A stretch of DNA of 64,000 bases from Paludibacteraceae bacterium. GTDB lineage: Bacteria; Bacteroidota; Bacteroidia; Bacteroidales; Paludibacteraceae. The notes under the pieces are model-generated. The model saw nothing but the letters and a program-made list of their open reading frames with translations, was not told the DNA's origin and did no database searches. The position numbers were made by a program, and so were the translations under genes. Below are positions 9,256-16,596 of this stretch, piece by piece. The first letter of the stretch is position 1. Every line of letters starts with the position of its first letter. The DNA is taken from assembly GCA_024401645.1 (NCBI GenBank), contig JAKSKR010000002.1, forward strand, positions 82,455 to 146,454. The letters run 5' to 3'.

Positions 9256-9295
9256 ATGAAGCCGTTGAAGAACGGCTTCATATTTTATATTTTTG
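9256..9295 (+). promoter_or_regulatory. overlapping terminator and promoter between DUF349 gene and rluB
   Basis: ATGAAGCCGTT (9256-9266) and AACGGCTTCAT (9271-9281) form a perfect 11-bp stem with loop GAAG and a T-rich tail, so DUF349 transcription should stop here. The same 40 bp hold TTG (9265-9267), a 20-bp gap and TATTTTTG (9288-9295), a good promoter for rluB at 9323. Confidence 0.72.
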
Positions 9296-9322
9296 ATTTC
9301 TTTTTTTAAAACAATTACATCC

Positions 9323-10834
9323 ATGAGACCATTAGATGAAGATTGGCAGGATTCCGGGAGGAACAGCAATGCTGGCCGTGAGGCTGGTGATGAACAGAAC
9401 GAGAGAAAGAGTTTTAACCCAAATTTCTCAAGTGATAACCGTTTGAAGGGTGAACGTCGCCCACGTCGTCGCATTGGCGACAATAGCCATTTCAATGCCG
9501 ACTCTAACGCAGCTGGCAATGGCGGACAGGGTGGCCGTTATTCTCGCCCTAACAATGGTGGCGATTACAACAACGACTATCGTGGTGGCTACAACAACAA
9601 CCGTGGTGGCTACAACAACAACCGTGGCGGTGGTTACAACCGTGGCGGCTATAATAACAACCGTGGCGGTGGCTACAACAACAACCGCGGCGGCTACAAC
9701 AACAACCGTGGCTACAATAACAATGGTTACGACGATAACCGCAACTACGACGATAATCGTGGTTACGATGAAAGTCGTAGCTATAACAACGACCGTGGCG
9801 GCTACAACAACGATCGTGGTGGCTATAACAACGATCGTGGTGGCTATAACAACGATCGCGGTGGTTACAACAACAACCGTGGCGGCGGTTACAACAACCG
9901 TGGCGGCTACAACAACAACCGTGGCGGTGGCTACAACAACAATCGTGGCGGCGGTTACAACAACAACCGTGGTGGCGGTTACAACAACAACCGTGGCGGC
10001 GGCTACAACAACAATCGTGGCGGCGGTTACAACAACCGTAAGCCTAATGGACGTCCTCAACAACAGAGACCGCGTATGCCGCAGCCTGTTGAATACGATA
10101 TCCAGTACGATCCAAACGAAGAAGTACGTCTTAACAAGTTCTTGGCTAATGCTGGTGTTTGCTCTCGTCGTGAGGCCGATCAGCTCATTCAGGCTGGTGC
10201 AATCACTGTAAACGGTGTTGCAGTTTCTGAATTGGGTACCAAGATTCTACGTTCCGACAAGGTTATGATCAACGACCAGACCGTTAATCCAGACCGCCGT
10301 GTTTACTTGTTGCTTAACAAGCCAAAGGATTGCGTAACTACTACCGACGATCCTAATGCAAAGACAACAGTCATGGACATCATTAAGAACGCATGTCGTG
10401 AAAGAATTTACCCAGTAGGCCGTCTCGACCGTAACACAACTGGTGTGCTTCTTCTTACTAACGATGGCGACTTGGCTGCAAAGCTTACCCACCCACAGTA
10501 TAACAAGAAGAAGGTTTACGAAGTTGCTCTAGACCGTCCTTTAGAACCAGCTGACTTCGAAAAGATTATGGCTGGTATCGCTCTTGAAGATGGTGAAATT
10601 AAGGCCGACAATCTCAGCTTCGTTGAAGAAGACAACACCAAGAAGGTGGGCATCGAAATCCACTCTGGCCGTAACCGTATCGTTCGTCGTATTTTCGAAC
10701 ACCTTGGTTACCGCGTGTTGCGCCTCGACCGTACTTACTTCGCTGGTCTTACCAAGAAGAACCTTCGCCGTGGTCAGTGGCGTTTCCTCTCTAACGACGA
10801 GGTTAACAAGCTCCGTATGGGTTCTTTCGAATAA
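9323..10834 (+). CDS. rluB: 23S rRNA pseudouridine synthase RluB with long RGG/Asn-Tyr repeat N-terminus
   Basis: The C-terminal half is a standard RsuA/RluB enzyme: an S4 RNA-binding domain ('VRLNKFLANAGVCSRREADQLI') then the catalytic motif GRLDRNTTGVLLLTNDGDLA with the active Asp. It should make a pseudouridine in 23S rRNA. Residues about 78-240 are instead a low-complexity array of GGYNNNRGG-type units, rich in Asn, Gly, Arg and Tyr, like eukaryotic RGG boxes. I start at ATG 9323 (MRPLDEDWQDSGRN); the open frame from 9293 uses a TTG inside the promoter. N-terminal extensions occur in other Bacteroidetes RluB proteins, from memory, but this one is long and very regular. Confidence 0.88.
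   Translation: MRPLDEDWQDSGRNSNAGREAGDEQNERKSFNPNFSSDNRLKGERRPRRRIGDNSHFNADSNAAGNGGQGGRYSRPNNGGDYNNDYRGGYNNNRGGYNNNRGGGYNRGGYNNNRGGGYNNNRGGYNNNRGYNNNGYDDNRNYDDNRGYDESRSYNNDRGGYNNDRGGYNNDRGGYNNDRGGYNNNRGGGYNNRGGYNNNRGGGYNNNRGGGYNNNRGGGYNNNRGGGYNNNRGGGYNNRKPNGRPQQQRPRMPQPVEYDIQYDPNEEVRLNKFLANAGVCSRREADQLIQAGAITVNGVAVSELGTKILRSDKVMINDQTVNPDRRVYLLLNKPKDCVTTTDDPNAKTTVMDIIKNACRERIYPVGRLDRNTTGVLLLTNDGDLAAKLTHPQYNKKKVYEVALDRPLEPADFEKIMAGIALEDGEIKADNLSFVEEDNTKKVGIEIHSGRNRIVRRIFEHLGYRVLRLDRTYFAGLTKKNLRRGQWRFLSNDEVNKLRMGSFE
9555..10040 (+). repeat. in-frame tandem repeat coding for NNRGGY units
   Basis: Degenerate tandem copies of a 15-24 bp unit (GGTGGCTACAACAACAACCG and variants) run through the rluB 5' half. 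The codons vary at third positions while the protein pattern stays, so selection acts on the peptide. A near-identical block with period 24 fills about 9940-10035. Confidence 0.85.
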
Positions 10835-10862
10835 TTCATACCGAAAATATTTTTATCTAAAG

Positions 10863-10901
10863 TGGGTGTATCATAATTTATGGTGCACCCATTTTCTTTT
10901 A
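10863..10901 (+). terminator. terminator after rluB
   Basis: TGGGTG (10863-10868) pairs with CACCCA (10886-10891), with inner pairing of CATAA and TTATG, followed by TTTTCTTTT. Confidence 0.62.
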
Positions 10902-10920
10902 GAAGCTGTTTAAATTTTTC
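10902..10920 (+). repeat. half copy of the GAAGCTGTTTAAA dispersed repeat
   Basis: GAAGCTGTTTAAATTTTTC matches the left arm of the palindromic element at 20906-20947 and the copy at 37238. Confidence 0.6.
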
Positions 10921-11012
10921 CTGCCTTCCCTGCCCACATTTGGTGCACCTTTGCTCTTTTTTCGCATCACTTTTTCACTTACCTTTGTTGCAAATAAAAC
11001 AAACCACACAAC

Positions 11013-12788
11013 ATGGAAAACAAGGACATCGAAAAACTTACAAAACTCGCCGAACAGGGTGATGCAACTGCTATCCGTGAATTGGCAGATTACTACTTTG
11101 ATGAGAAGAATTATAAAAGTGCACTCGACCTTTACATTAAACTTGCAGACCAAAACGATGCCGAGGTTTTAAGGCGCATAGGCTTTTGCTATCATCATCT
11201 CAACGATTTAAAAAAGTCTTTTGAGTGGTTTTATAAATCAGCCGAGTTGGGAAACGCAAGGGCACAAAGAAGCGTAGGTATTTACTATAAAACAGGCAAA
11301 GGCGTAGAAAAAGACCTTGAGAAAGCCGTTGTGTGGTACACTAAAGCAGCAGAACATGGTGATGCACCTGCCCAAAATAATTTAGCAGTGTTCTATGGAA
11401 ATGGCGATGGCGTAGAAAAAGACCGAAAGAAGGCCGTTGAATGGTACACTAAAGCGGCTGAACAAGGTTATGCCATTGCTCAATACAATTTAGGATGCTG
11501 CTACGAAAAAGGCGAAGCTGTTGAAAAAAACTACGAAAAAGCGGTTGAGTTGTACACCAAGGCGGCAGAACAGGGTGATGCTAATGCCCAATGTAACTTG
11601 GGATATTGTTACGATAATGGCACTGGTGTCGAACGTGACTATAAGAAAGCTTTTGAGTGGTACACCAAGGCGGCAGAACAGGGTAATAAAACTGCCATAA
11701 ACAATTTAGGTGTATATTACAGAGATGGTACTGGAGTAGAACGAGACTATAAAAAGGCTGTTGAACTGTTCTCCAAATCCGCTGAATTAGGATACGTTCT
11801 AGCCCAAAGGAACTTGGGTGATTGCTATAAAAATGGAACTGGTGTTGAAAGAAATTACGACACTGCCGAATATTGGTATAAAAAAGCGGCAGAACAAGGT
11901 GACGAATATGCCAAAACGCAAGTAGAACGTTTTAATTCAGAAAGAAAATTTCAAGAGCTTGTAAAACTCATTGAACAGGGCGACTCGGATGCACAAGGTG
12001 ATTTTGGACCGGTAAAGAAGGTAACCGTTAAGGGTACCAATTCAGACTGTCGTGATTTAGGCATTAATACCATTTGGTTCGAAAATTACACCTTGCGTGT
12101 AGGCTTAAGATGTGGATATTCGAAACATTTAACGTACAACAAGGACGACGAAGCCTTTGAATGCGAAATGAACAATCTTACCCTTGTCGTTGATGGGAAA
12201 CGAATTAAAAACTGGAAGGTTCAAGACCTATTTACACTGATAAAGGAGTGCGGCTTGTCTATTAGTGATTTGGATGCCGACAATGAATATAGAGTAGATG
12301 ATGTTGTTATTACGGAAATGACATTCGAGGATAACAATGGCAAAACGTATGAGATGGATGAAGATTTGTTGGAAATGAATCCTATCTTCCTTTCTGAAAT
12401 GAACGAGTTGCTTGAACTATGCGATGACATAACACTTGGACTCATTGAGATTGATGAGGAAAAAGTGGCAAAATTAGAGTCCGCTTATGGCATAAAGGCG
12501 CCTTATGAACTTAAAGCCATAGTTTCGCAATCAGACAGAGGTATTCTTGCAAGGGGAGTTTCTGCTATTGCGACTGTTCTTAATTTCGACGATATGCTGA
12601 ATGTGGATGTTGACTTATTCAAGAAAAAGGGATACATACCTGTAATGATGGACTGCTGGGAACAGTCTTATTTCGTCTATAGTCCAAAAACGGACACTTG
12701 GCTGAACATCGAAGAAGACGGCACGGACTATTTTGAAGACGATAGCCTTTGCACTGTTCTAAAGGTGTATGACGGCGACGTAGATTGA
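11013..12788 (+). CDS. Sel1-repeat protein with distinct C-terminal region
   Basis: 591 residues without signal peptide. Residues about 30-310 contain seven or eight Sel1-like repeats ('AVEWYTKAAEQGYAIAQYNLG..Y..G.GVE.D'), a helical protein-interaction solenoid. After a linker, residues 330-450 form an acidic beta-rich region I do not recognise. The last 110 residues ('KLESAYGIKAPYELKAIVSQ', 'YFVYSPKTDTWLNIEEDGTDYF') recall SMI1/KNR4 (SUKH) domains, used as toxin-immunity proteins, but this is a weak visual match. It is more AT-rich than its neighbours, which may mean it was acquired. Flanked by non-coding repeats on both sides. Confidence 0.78.
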   Translation: MENKDIEKLTKLAEQGDATAIRELADYYFDEKNYKSALDLYIKLADQNDAEVLRRIGFCYHHLNDLKKSFEWFYKSAELGNARAQRSVGIYYKTGKGVEKDLEKAVVWYTKAAEHGDAPAQNNLAVFYGNGDGVEKDRKKAVEWYTKAAEQGYAIAQYNLGCCYEKGEAVEKNYEKAVELYTKAAEQGDANAQCNLGYCYDNGTGVERDYKKAFEWYTKAAEQGNKTAINNLGVYYRDGTGVERDYKKAVELFSKSAELGYVLAQRNLGDCYKNGTGVERNYDTAEYWYKKAAEQGDEYAKTQVERFNSERKFQELVKLIEQGDSDAQGDFGPVKKVTVKGTNSDCRDLGINTIWFENYTLRVGLRCGYSKHLTYNKDDEAFECEMNNLTLVVDGKRIKNWKVQDLFTLIKECGLSISDLDADNEYRVDDVVITEMTFEDNNGKTYEMDEDLLEMNPIFLSEMNELLELCDDITLGLIEIDEEKVAKLESAYGIKAPYELKAIVSQSDRGILARGVSAIATVLNFDDMLNVDVDLFKKKGYIPVMMDCWEQSYFVYSPKTDTWLNIEEDGTDYFEDDSLCTVLKVYDGDVD

Positions 12789-12821
12789 TATAGAGCCAGA
12801 CTGCTATGGCAGTTAACAACA

Positions 12822-12855
12822 AAAGGCTACCTGCTCGGTAGCCTTTGCTGTTTCT
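12822..12855 (+). terminator. hairpin of the AAAGGCTACC type after the Sel1 gene
   Basis: AAAGGCTACC (12822-12831) pairs perfectly with GGTAGCCTTT (12837-12846), followed by GCTGTTTCT. The same stem and downstream bases recur at 32252-32285 after another gene. The T-tract is weak. Confidence 0.6.
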
Positions 12856-12889
12856 TTACGTTCCCCATCCATCTCGTTCAAATTTCGGG

Positions 12890-12963
12890 ACGGGTCGAGG
12901 GAACAGGCACTCTTGACCCACGCCCCTTGGGGCGGGTTTGAGGTTCCAGTCCCCTTGACCCGT
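12890..12963. repeat. long imperfect palindrome
   Basis: Outer arms ACGGGTCGAGGG (12890-12901) and CCCTTGACCCGT (12952-12963) match at 11 of 12 bases. GGAAC and GTTCC pair further in, and CGCCCC-TT-GGGGCG lies at the centre. The AAATTTCGG just before is shared with the repeat at 32361. Confidence 0.6.
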
Positions 12964-13068
12964 GAATTTTCAAAAAAATTGTTTCGAACATCTTGATACT
13001 CCTTCTTTTTTGTATTTTTGTTTTTGGTGACTTCTCAAGTCCAAAAAACTTCAAATCATCTTAATTAC

Positions 13069-14046
13069 ATGAAACGTATAGTTCTTCCGCTTGTTCTTGT
13101 CTTCAATTTCCTAGTGGCAAATGCCGCAAATCAAGACAAGTACCAATCTACCGAAACCTCTGACTACATTCAGAAATATTATAAGATAGCTATTCGCCAC
13201 ATGCTCACCTACAAGATTCCTGCCAGCATCACTTTGGCACAGGGCATCCTGGAAAGTGGTAGTGGAAGAAGTACGCTTGCCGTAAAGGCTAACAATCACT
13301 TTGGCATTAAGTGTAAGAACGACTATACGGGGCCCACTTATTACAAGTCCGACGACAAGCTTCACGAGTGTTTTCGTAAGTACAATTCCGTTGAGGAATC
13401 GTACGAAGATCATGCCTTGTTCATTGCCAAGCGCAAGCCTTACGAATCGCTCTTCCAGTACAAGGTGACCGAGTATAAGAAGTGGGCGAAAGGCTTGCAG
13501 AAATGTGGCTATGCTACCAATAAGCAGTATCCCGATTTGCTCATCAGCATCATTGAGGCAAACAAGCTTTACCTCTACGACCAGAATCCTGAAAAATATT
13601 TGAAGGAAGACGATAGGTACGACCCTAATAAGACAGTCATTCCCGATAACAATGTAAAGCCAACTCCTAACCCTACACCGGCACCAACCAACCGCAACAA
13701 TCCGCCTAAAGTCATTAACGGAAAGTTGGCAGGCGTTAAGTGTGTGGTGGTTGCTAGGGGTAACACCTATTACAGCCTATCAAAGGCTTACGGTGTTTCG
13801 CTCAACAACCTCTACAAGTACAACGAGATTGATGCTAGCCATATCCTTCAGGTTGGCGAGGTCCTTTTCTTGGGGTCCAAGAAGTCGAGCTATAAAGATG
13901 CCGCTTACCACTATGTGGAAGCTGGCGAAACCGCATGGAGCATTTCACAGAAATATGCCATCACTGTGAAGAAACTGTTGAAGATGAATTCTTTAAAAGT
14001 GGAGTCACAAGTTAGGCCAGGCATGAATCTTAAGTTACACAAGTAA
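13069..14046 (+). CDS. secreted glucosaminidase with two LysM domains
   Basis: A peptidoglycan hydrolase of 325 residues. The signal peptide MKRIVLPLVLVFNFLVANA is followed by a glucosaminidase (GH73-type) domain ('IPASITLAQGILESGSGRSTLAVKANNHFGIKC') whose Glu in ILESG is the expected acid. A Pro/Asn-rich linker follows, then two LysM modules ('YYSLSKAYGVSLNNLYKYNEI', 'AWSISQKYAITVKKLLKMN') that bind the glycan. I start at ATG 13069 because the signal begins there; the frame is open from 13018. TATTTTTG at 13013-13020 with TTG 17 bp upstream could be its promoter. Acts in the periplasm in cell-wall turnover. Confidence 0.9.
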   Translation: MKRIVLPLVLVFNFLVANAANQDKYQSTETSDYIQKYYKIAIRHMLTYKIPASITLAQGILESGSGRSTLAVKANNHFGIKCKNDYTGPTYYKSDDKLHECFRKYNSVEESYEDHALFIAKRKPYESLFQYKVTEYKKWAKGLQKCGYATNKQYPDLLISIIEANKLYLYDQNPEKYLKEDDRYDPNKTVIPDNNVKPTPNPTPAPTNRNNPPKVINGKLAGVKCVVVARGNTYYSLSKAYGVSLNNLYKYNEIDASHILQVGEVLFLGSKKSSYKDAAYHYVEAGETAWSISQKYAITVKKLLKMNSLKVESQVRPGMNLKLHK

Positions 14047-14051
14047 ACGTT

Positions 14052-14498
14052 ATGAAACCCTTTGTTTTTACCGAAAATCATACAAGACGTGTGCTTTTGT
14101 ACGTAATCGGCATAGTCATTTTTTTTATTGTTATTTCAGGAGATTTTCCTAGGTTCTTAAGAATCTGGTTCGGAATCTGTTGCTTGATTTTTATGGTGGG
14201 GAATGCCTTGAAAAAGAAGGACGAAGATTCAGTTCTAACAGAAGATCCTTCTATTGTTTTGAAGATGGACGCATTCGGCATATCTTTCCGTTTTAATAAT
14301 GAATATCATGATTTCATGTGGAACGAAGTGTCTAATGTCAAGGTTGATGCATTTAACACTATAGTGTATATTCATATCAGTACGGTACAGCATAGAACCT
14401 TTACCATATGTCCCACCCGATATTCTATTTTTTTCCCATCCATAATTTTTAGGATTATGCTTCGTTATTTTATCGACGACAAGAAAAAAATTTTATAG
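14052..14498 (+). CDS. small membrane protein with PH-like cytoplasmic part
   Basis: 148 residues starting 5 bp after the glucosaminidase stop. Two adjacent hydrophobic helices (about 15-32 and 36-53) precede a soluble region with alternating strands ('VLKMDAFGISFRFNNEYHDFMWNEVSNVKVDAFNTIVYIHI'), a layout seen in small bacterial membrane proteins with PH-like folds. No known family is certain. The tight spacing suggests co-transcription with the glucosaminidase. Function unknown. Confidence 0.62.
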   Translation: MKPFVFTENHTRRVLLYVIGIVIFFIVISGDFPRFLRIWFGICCLIFMVGNALKKKDEDSVLTEDPSIVLKMDAFGISFRFNNEYHDFMWNEVSNVKVDAFNTIVYIHISTVQHRTFTICPTRYSIFFPSIIFRIMLRYFIDDKKKIL

Positions 14499-14594
14499 TA
14501 CCAATAGAAATAGCAATAAACGGTGAAATTAAAGCGTTCGCCTATATAATTTAGCTGTTTGTAGAGTTAATAGTGCTCGTTTCGGTGTTTTGCT

Positions 14595-14692
14595 TACTTT
14601 TGCTTGTGTGAGATTCAGAACAAACCTTTTACGAAATGCTGTTTGCCTTAATAAGGAACTGGGCAAACGGTAAAGCATAAAACGACAGTTCC
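14595..14692 (+). promoter_or_regulatory. structured 5' leader with possible H-type pseudoknot
   Basis: TACTTTTG (14595-14602) is a -7-like box. Downstream, 14637-14647 pairs continuously with 14662-14672 (core GTTTGCC with GGCAAAC, extended through two G-U pairs). The 14-nt loop contains GGAACTG (14655-14661), complementary to CAGTTCC (14686-14692) outside the hairpin, which would make a pseudoknot ending 14 nt before the ATG at 14707. No known riboswitch class was recognised. Confidence 0.5.
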
Positions 14693-14706
14693 CCATTTTA
14701 CGGAAT

Positions 14707-15321
14707 ATGAAGAAGATACTTTATTTTGCAATCGCATTCGCAAGTTTCAGCTTGAGTTCTTGTGCCTGTGGCTCAAAGAAGGACGTGCAAGCCAATACCA
14801 AACAAGAGTGTTGCAAGGAAGACGGTGATAAGCCTTGCTGTAAGAAAGACAACAAAAAAGAATGTAGGGGCGAAAATAGGCACGAAGGTCGCCATGGCCA
14901 CGAAGGACACCACGGACATAAGAACCCACAGGAAATGATTCAGTTCCGTGTGGACCGCTTGGCTGAAAAACTGAACCTGACCGACGAACAGAAACAGAAG
15001 GTTACCGAAGTCTACACCCAGCAGGCTGTTAAGTTCGACTCGTTGCGTACTGCCGAAAGGGAAGAGCGCAGAGACGAGATGAAAGCCATTCGTGAAGAAG
15101 AGAGAGCTGCTCTCAAGTCTATCCTGACCCAGGAACAGCTGGCTAAACTCGACACCATGAAGAAGGCTAACTTCAACGGACCTAATCATCCACGTCACCA
15201 TCACGATGGCCCACACCACAGGCACGATGATGGCAAGCATGGCGGCAAACACGGAGACATGCGCGAAGACCATGGACCAAGACACCACCACCATGGGCAC
15301 GAAGGTGAACCTACCAAGTAA
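14707..15321 (+). CDS. Cys/His-rich CpxP/Spy-like lipoprotein
   Basis: 204 residues. The signal peptide ends in lipobox LSSC (about Cys19). Residues 20-55 are Cys- and Lys-rich (CACGSK, 'ECCKEDGDKPCCKKDNKKEC'). The middle holds a helical segment with 'LAEKLNLTDEQKQKVTEVY' and 'ALKSILTQEQLAKLD', the LTxxQ pattern of periplasmic Spy/CpxP/CnrX-like proteins. The last 50 residues are extremely His-rich. Both tails look suited to soft or transition metals, so metal buffering or stress sensing in the envelope is likely but inferred. It stands alone behind a structured leader and before a terminator. Confidence 0.72.
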   Translation: MKKILYFAIAFASFSLSSCACGSKKDVQANTKQECCKEDGDKPCCKKDNKKECRGENRHEGRHGHEGHHGHKNPQEMIQFRVDRLAEKLNLTDEQKQKVTEVYTQQAVKFDSLRTAEREERRDEMKAIREEERAALKSILTQEQLAKLDTMKKANFNGPNHPRHHHDGPHHRHDDGKHGGKHGDMREDHGPRHHHHGHEGEPTK

Positions 15322-15360
15322 GTCTTTTAGATTTTTATCAAATAAGTGTAATGTTGATGA

Positions 15361-15402
15361 AGAGGCTGTATCATACATTTTGATATGGCCTCTTTCTTTT
15401 TT
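15361..15402 (+). terminator. terminator after the Cys/His-rich lipoprotein
   Basis: AGAGGC (15361-15366) and TATCA (15369-15373) pair with TGATA (15381-15385) and GCCTCT (15388-15393), then TTTCTTTTTT. The left arm AGAGGCTGTATCA is identical to that of the terminator at 27114. Confidence 0.7.
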
Positions 15403-15414
15403 GTGTATATAAAA

Positions 15415-15449
15415 AATGCCAACAATGGCAGTTGCGCATTGTTGGCATT
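15415..15449 (-). terminator. minus-strand terminator of the DUF4197 gene
   Basis: AATGCCAACAAT (15415-15426) pairs perfectly with ATTGTTGGCATT (15438-15449). The A-run on its left gives a T-run for minus-strand transcripts. It faces the plus-strand terminator just upstream. Confidence 0.75.
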
Positions 15450-15474
15450 AAAAAGTTATGTCGTAATGTGTTGT

Positions 15475-16341
15475 TTAGCGTTTGTCGAGCATGCCGAAGA
15501 CACTCTGCAACACATCGCTAACACGGGCACTTGCGTTGTGGCGGATGTCGCTTTCCTTGTCCGAAACCTTCAAGAACAAACCATCAAGAGCCTTACCGGT
15601 AATGTAGTCCGAAAGGTTAGTGTTAACCAAGTCGATTGACGAAAGGGCAGCAATGTGGTTTTCCTTCAACACGCCAGTCATCTTGGCAATTTCCAAGCCA
15701 GCCTTCACAGCGCTGCTGTCGAGCAATTCAACCAACTTGTTGTTGTATTGTGCGAATGTGCCCCATGCCTGTGTTGGGGTGAAGTTGGCAATCTTAATAG
15801 TGTTAAGCGAGTCGGTAATGCTAGGGTTGAACAATCCCTGCAACTGGTTGTAGGTGTTGTTCTTCAAGTAAGTGGTGGCAGCATTGTCCTCACCAAACAA
15901 AATGTTCTTAGCATCGTCGATAGACATGCTGGTAATGGCGCCAACGAAAGTGTCAACCGACTTTGGTGCTGCGTTTTCAGCCGCACGGTTAAACAAGGTA
16001 ACCACTTGGTCAGATGTTGGAATGTTAACGCCTGTGGCGTTCAAGATGTTGTTGAATGCCTGGTTTTGCGACAAGGTCTGAACTGCACCGAAAGTGGCAA
16101 TAGCTTCCTTTGGCAAACCAATCTTAACAGCAGCATCGGCTAGGTAACCATCTTCTGCACCCAAGTTCTTGGCTGCGGTTTCAATACCAACCTTAAGGGC
16201 TGCCTTCAAACCGCTGGCAATATCTACATTGCCGCCGGCACCACCACCGTTAATGGCGCTGATGACCTGCTTTGCTGCGTCGCTATTTAGTACTTCTTGT
16301 GCGGTATTAATTACCGATGAGATGTTCTTGAATAAATCCAT
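15475..16341 (-). CDS. DUF4197 family protein
   Basis: 288 residues from the ATG whose complement is at 16339-16341 (MDLFKNISSVINTAQ). The frame is open further upstream but without matching sequence. The pattern 'SGLKAALKVGIETAAKNLGAEDGYLADAAVKIGLP' followed by 'LFNRAAENAAPKSVDTFVGAITSMSIDDAKNIL' is the DUF4197 signature. Family members are mostly exported, but this one lacks a convincing signal peptide. Function unknown. It is transcribed alone towards a convergent terminator pair. Confidence 0.85.
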   Translation of the reverse strand: MDLFKNISSVINTAQEVLNSDAAKQVISAINGGGAGGNVDIASGLKAALKVGIETAAKNLGAEDGYLADAAVKIGLPKEAIATFGAVQTLSQNQAFNNILNATGVNIPTSDQVVTLFNRAAENAAPKSVDTFVGAITSMSIDDAKNILFGEDNAATTYLKNNTYNQLQGLFNPSITDSLNTIKIANFTPTQAWGTFAQYNNKLVELLDSSAVKAGLEIAKMTGVLKENHIAALSSIDLVNTNLSDYITGKALDGLFLKVSDKESDIRHNASARVSDVLQSVFGMLDKR

Positions 16342-16498
16342 TTTATTATAAGTTTTTGTTTGTTTTTCTATTATTAAAGTTTTAACTCTCCACACTCGTC
16401 CTTCCTTCCAACTCCTTCGTCCTTACAACCTTCATCCCTCGTCCTTGTCTTGAGATCGGGATGCTTTGGTGTGGCGAAACCCCTCCACAGTATTGGTT

Positions 16499-16583
16499 AG
16501 CGCTGAAGGCGCGTCATCGTTCAGCCGAGTGCGTGAGCGCTCGGTTAGTTTCCATGGCGTATGGGAGCGCTGAAAGTGCGACA
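16499..16583. repeat. cluster of small hairpins and a direct repeat
   Basis: AGCGCTGAAGGCGCG (16500-16514) recurs as AGCGCTGAAAGTGCG about 66 bp on. GCTGAA pairs with TTCAGC, and CCGAGTGC (16525-16532) pairs with GCGCTCGG (16537-16544) around a GTGA loop. The upstream stretch (16380-16445) is a polypyrimidine series with repeated CGTCCTT. No gene is apparent. Confidence 0.5.
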
Positions 16584-16596
16584 TTGTCCCAAAAAA

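Noticed and set aside
9555..10040. Repeat array that could be taken for CRISPR
   Set aside because: Units are degenerate, in frame, without unique spacers, and code for a protein tail.
9428..10211. Long frames on both strands made of Val, Thr and Ala repeats over the rluB 5' half
   Set aside because: They mirror the NNRGGY repeat in other frames and have no start context or promoter.
10980..10987. TACCTTTG as a full promoter of the Sel1 gene
   Set aside because: The nearest TTG lies 26 bp upstream, outside the usual spacing, so only a -7 box can be claimed.
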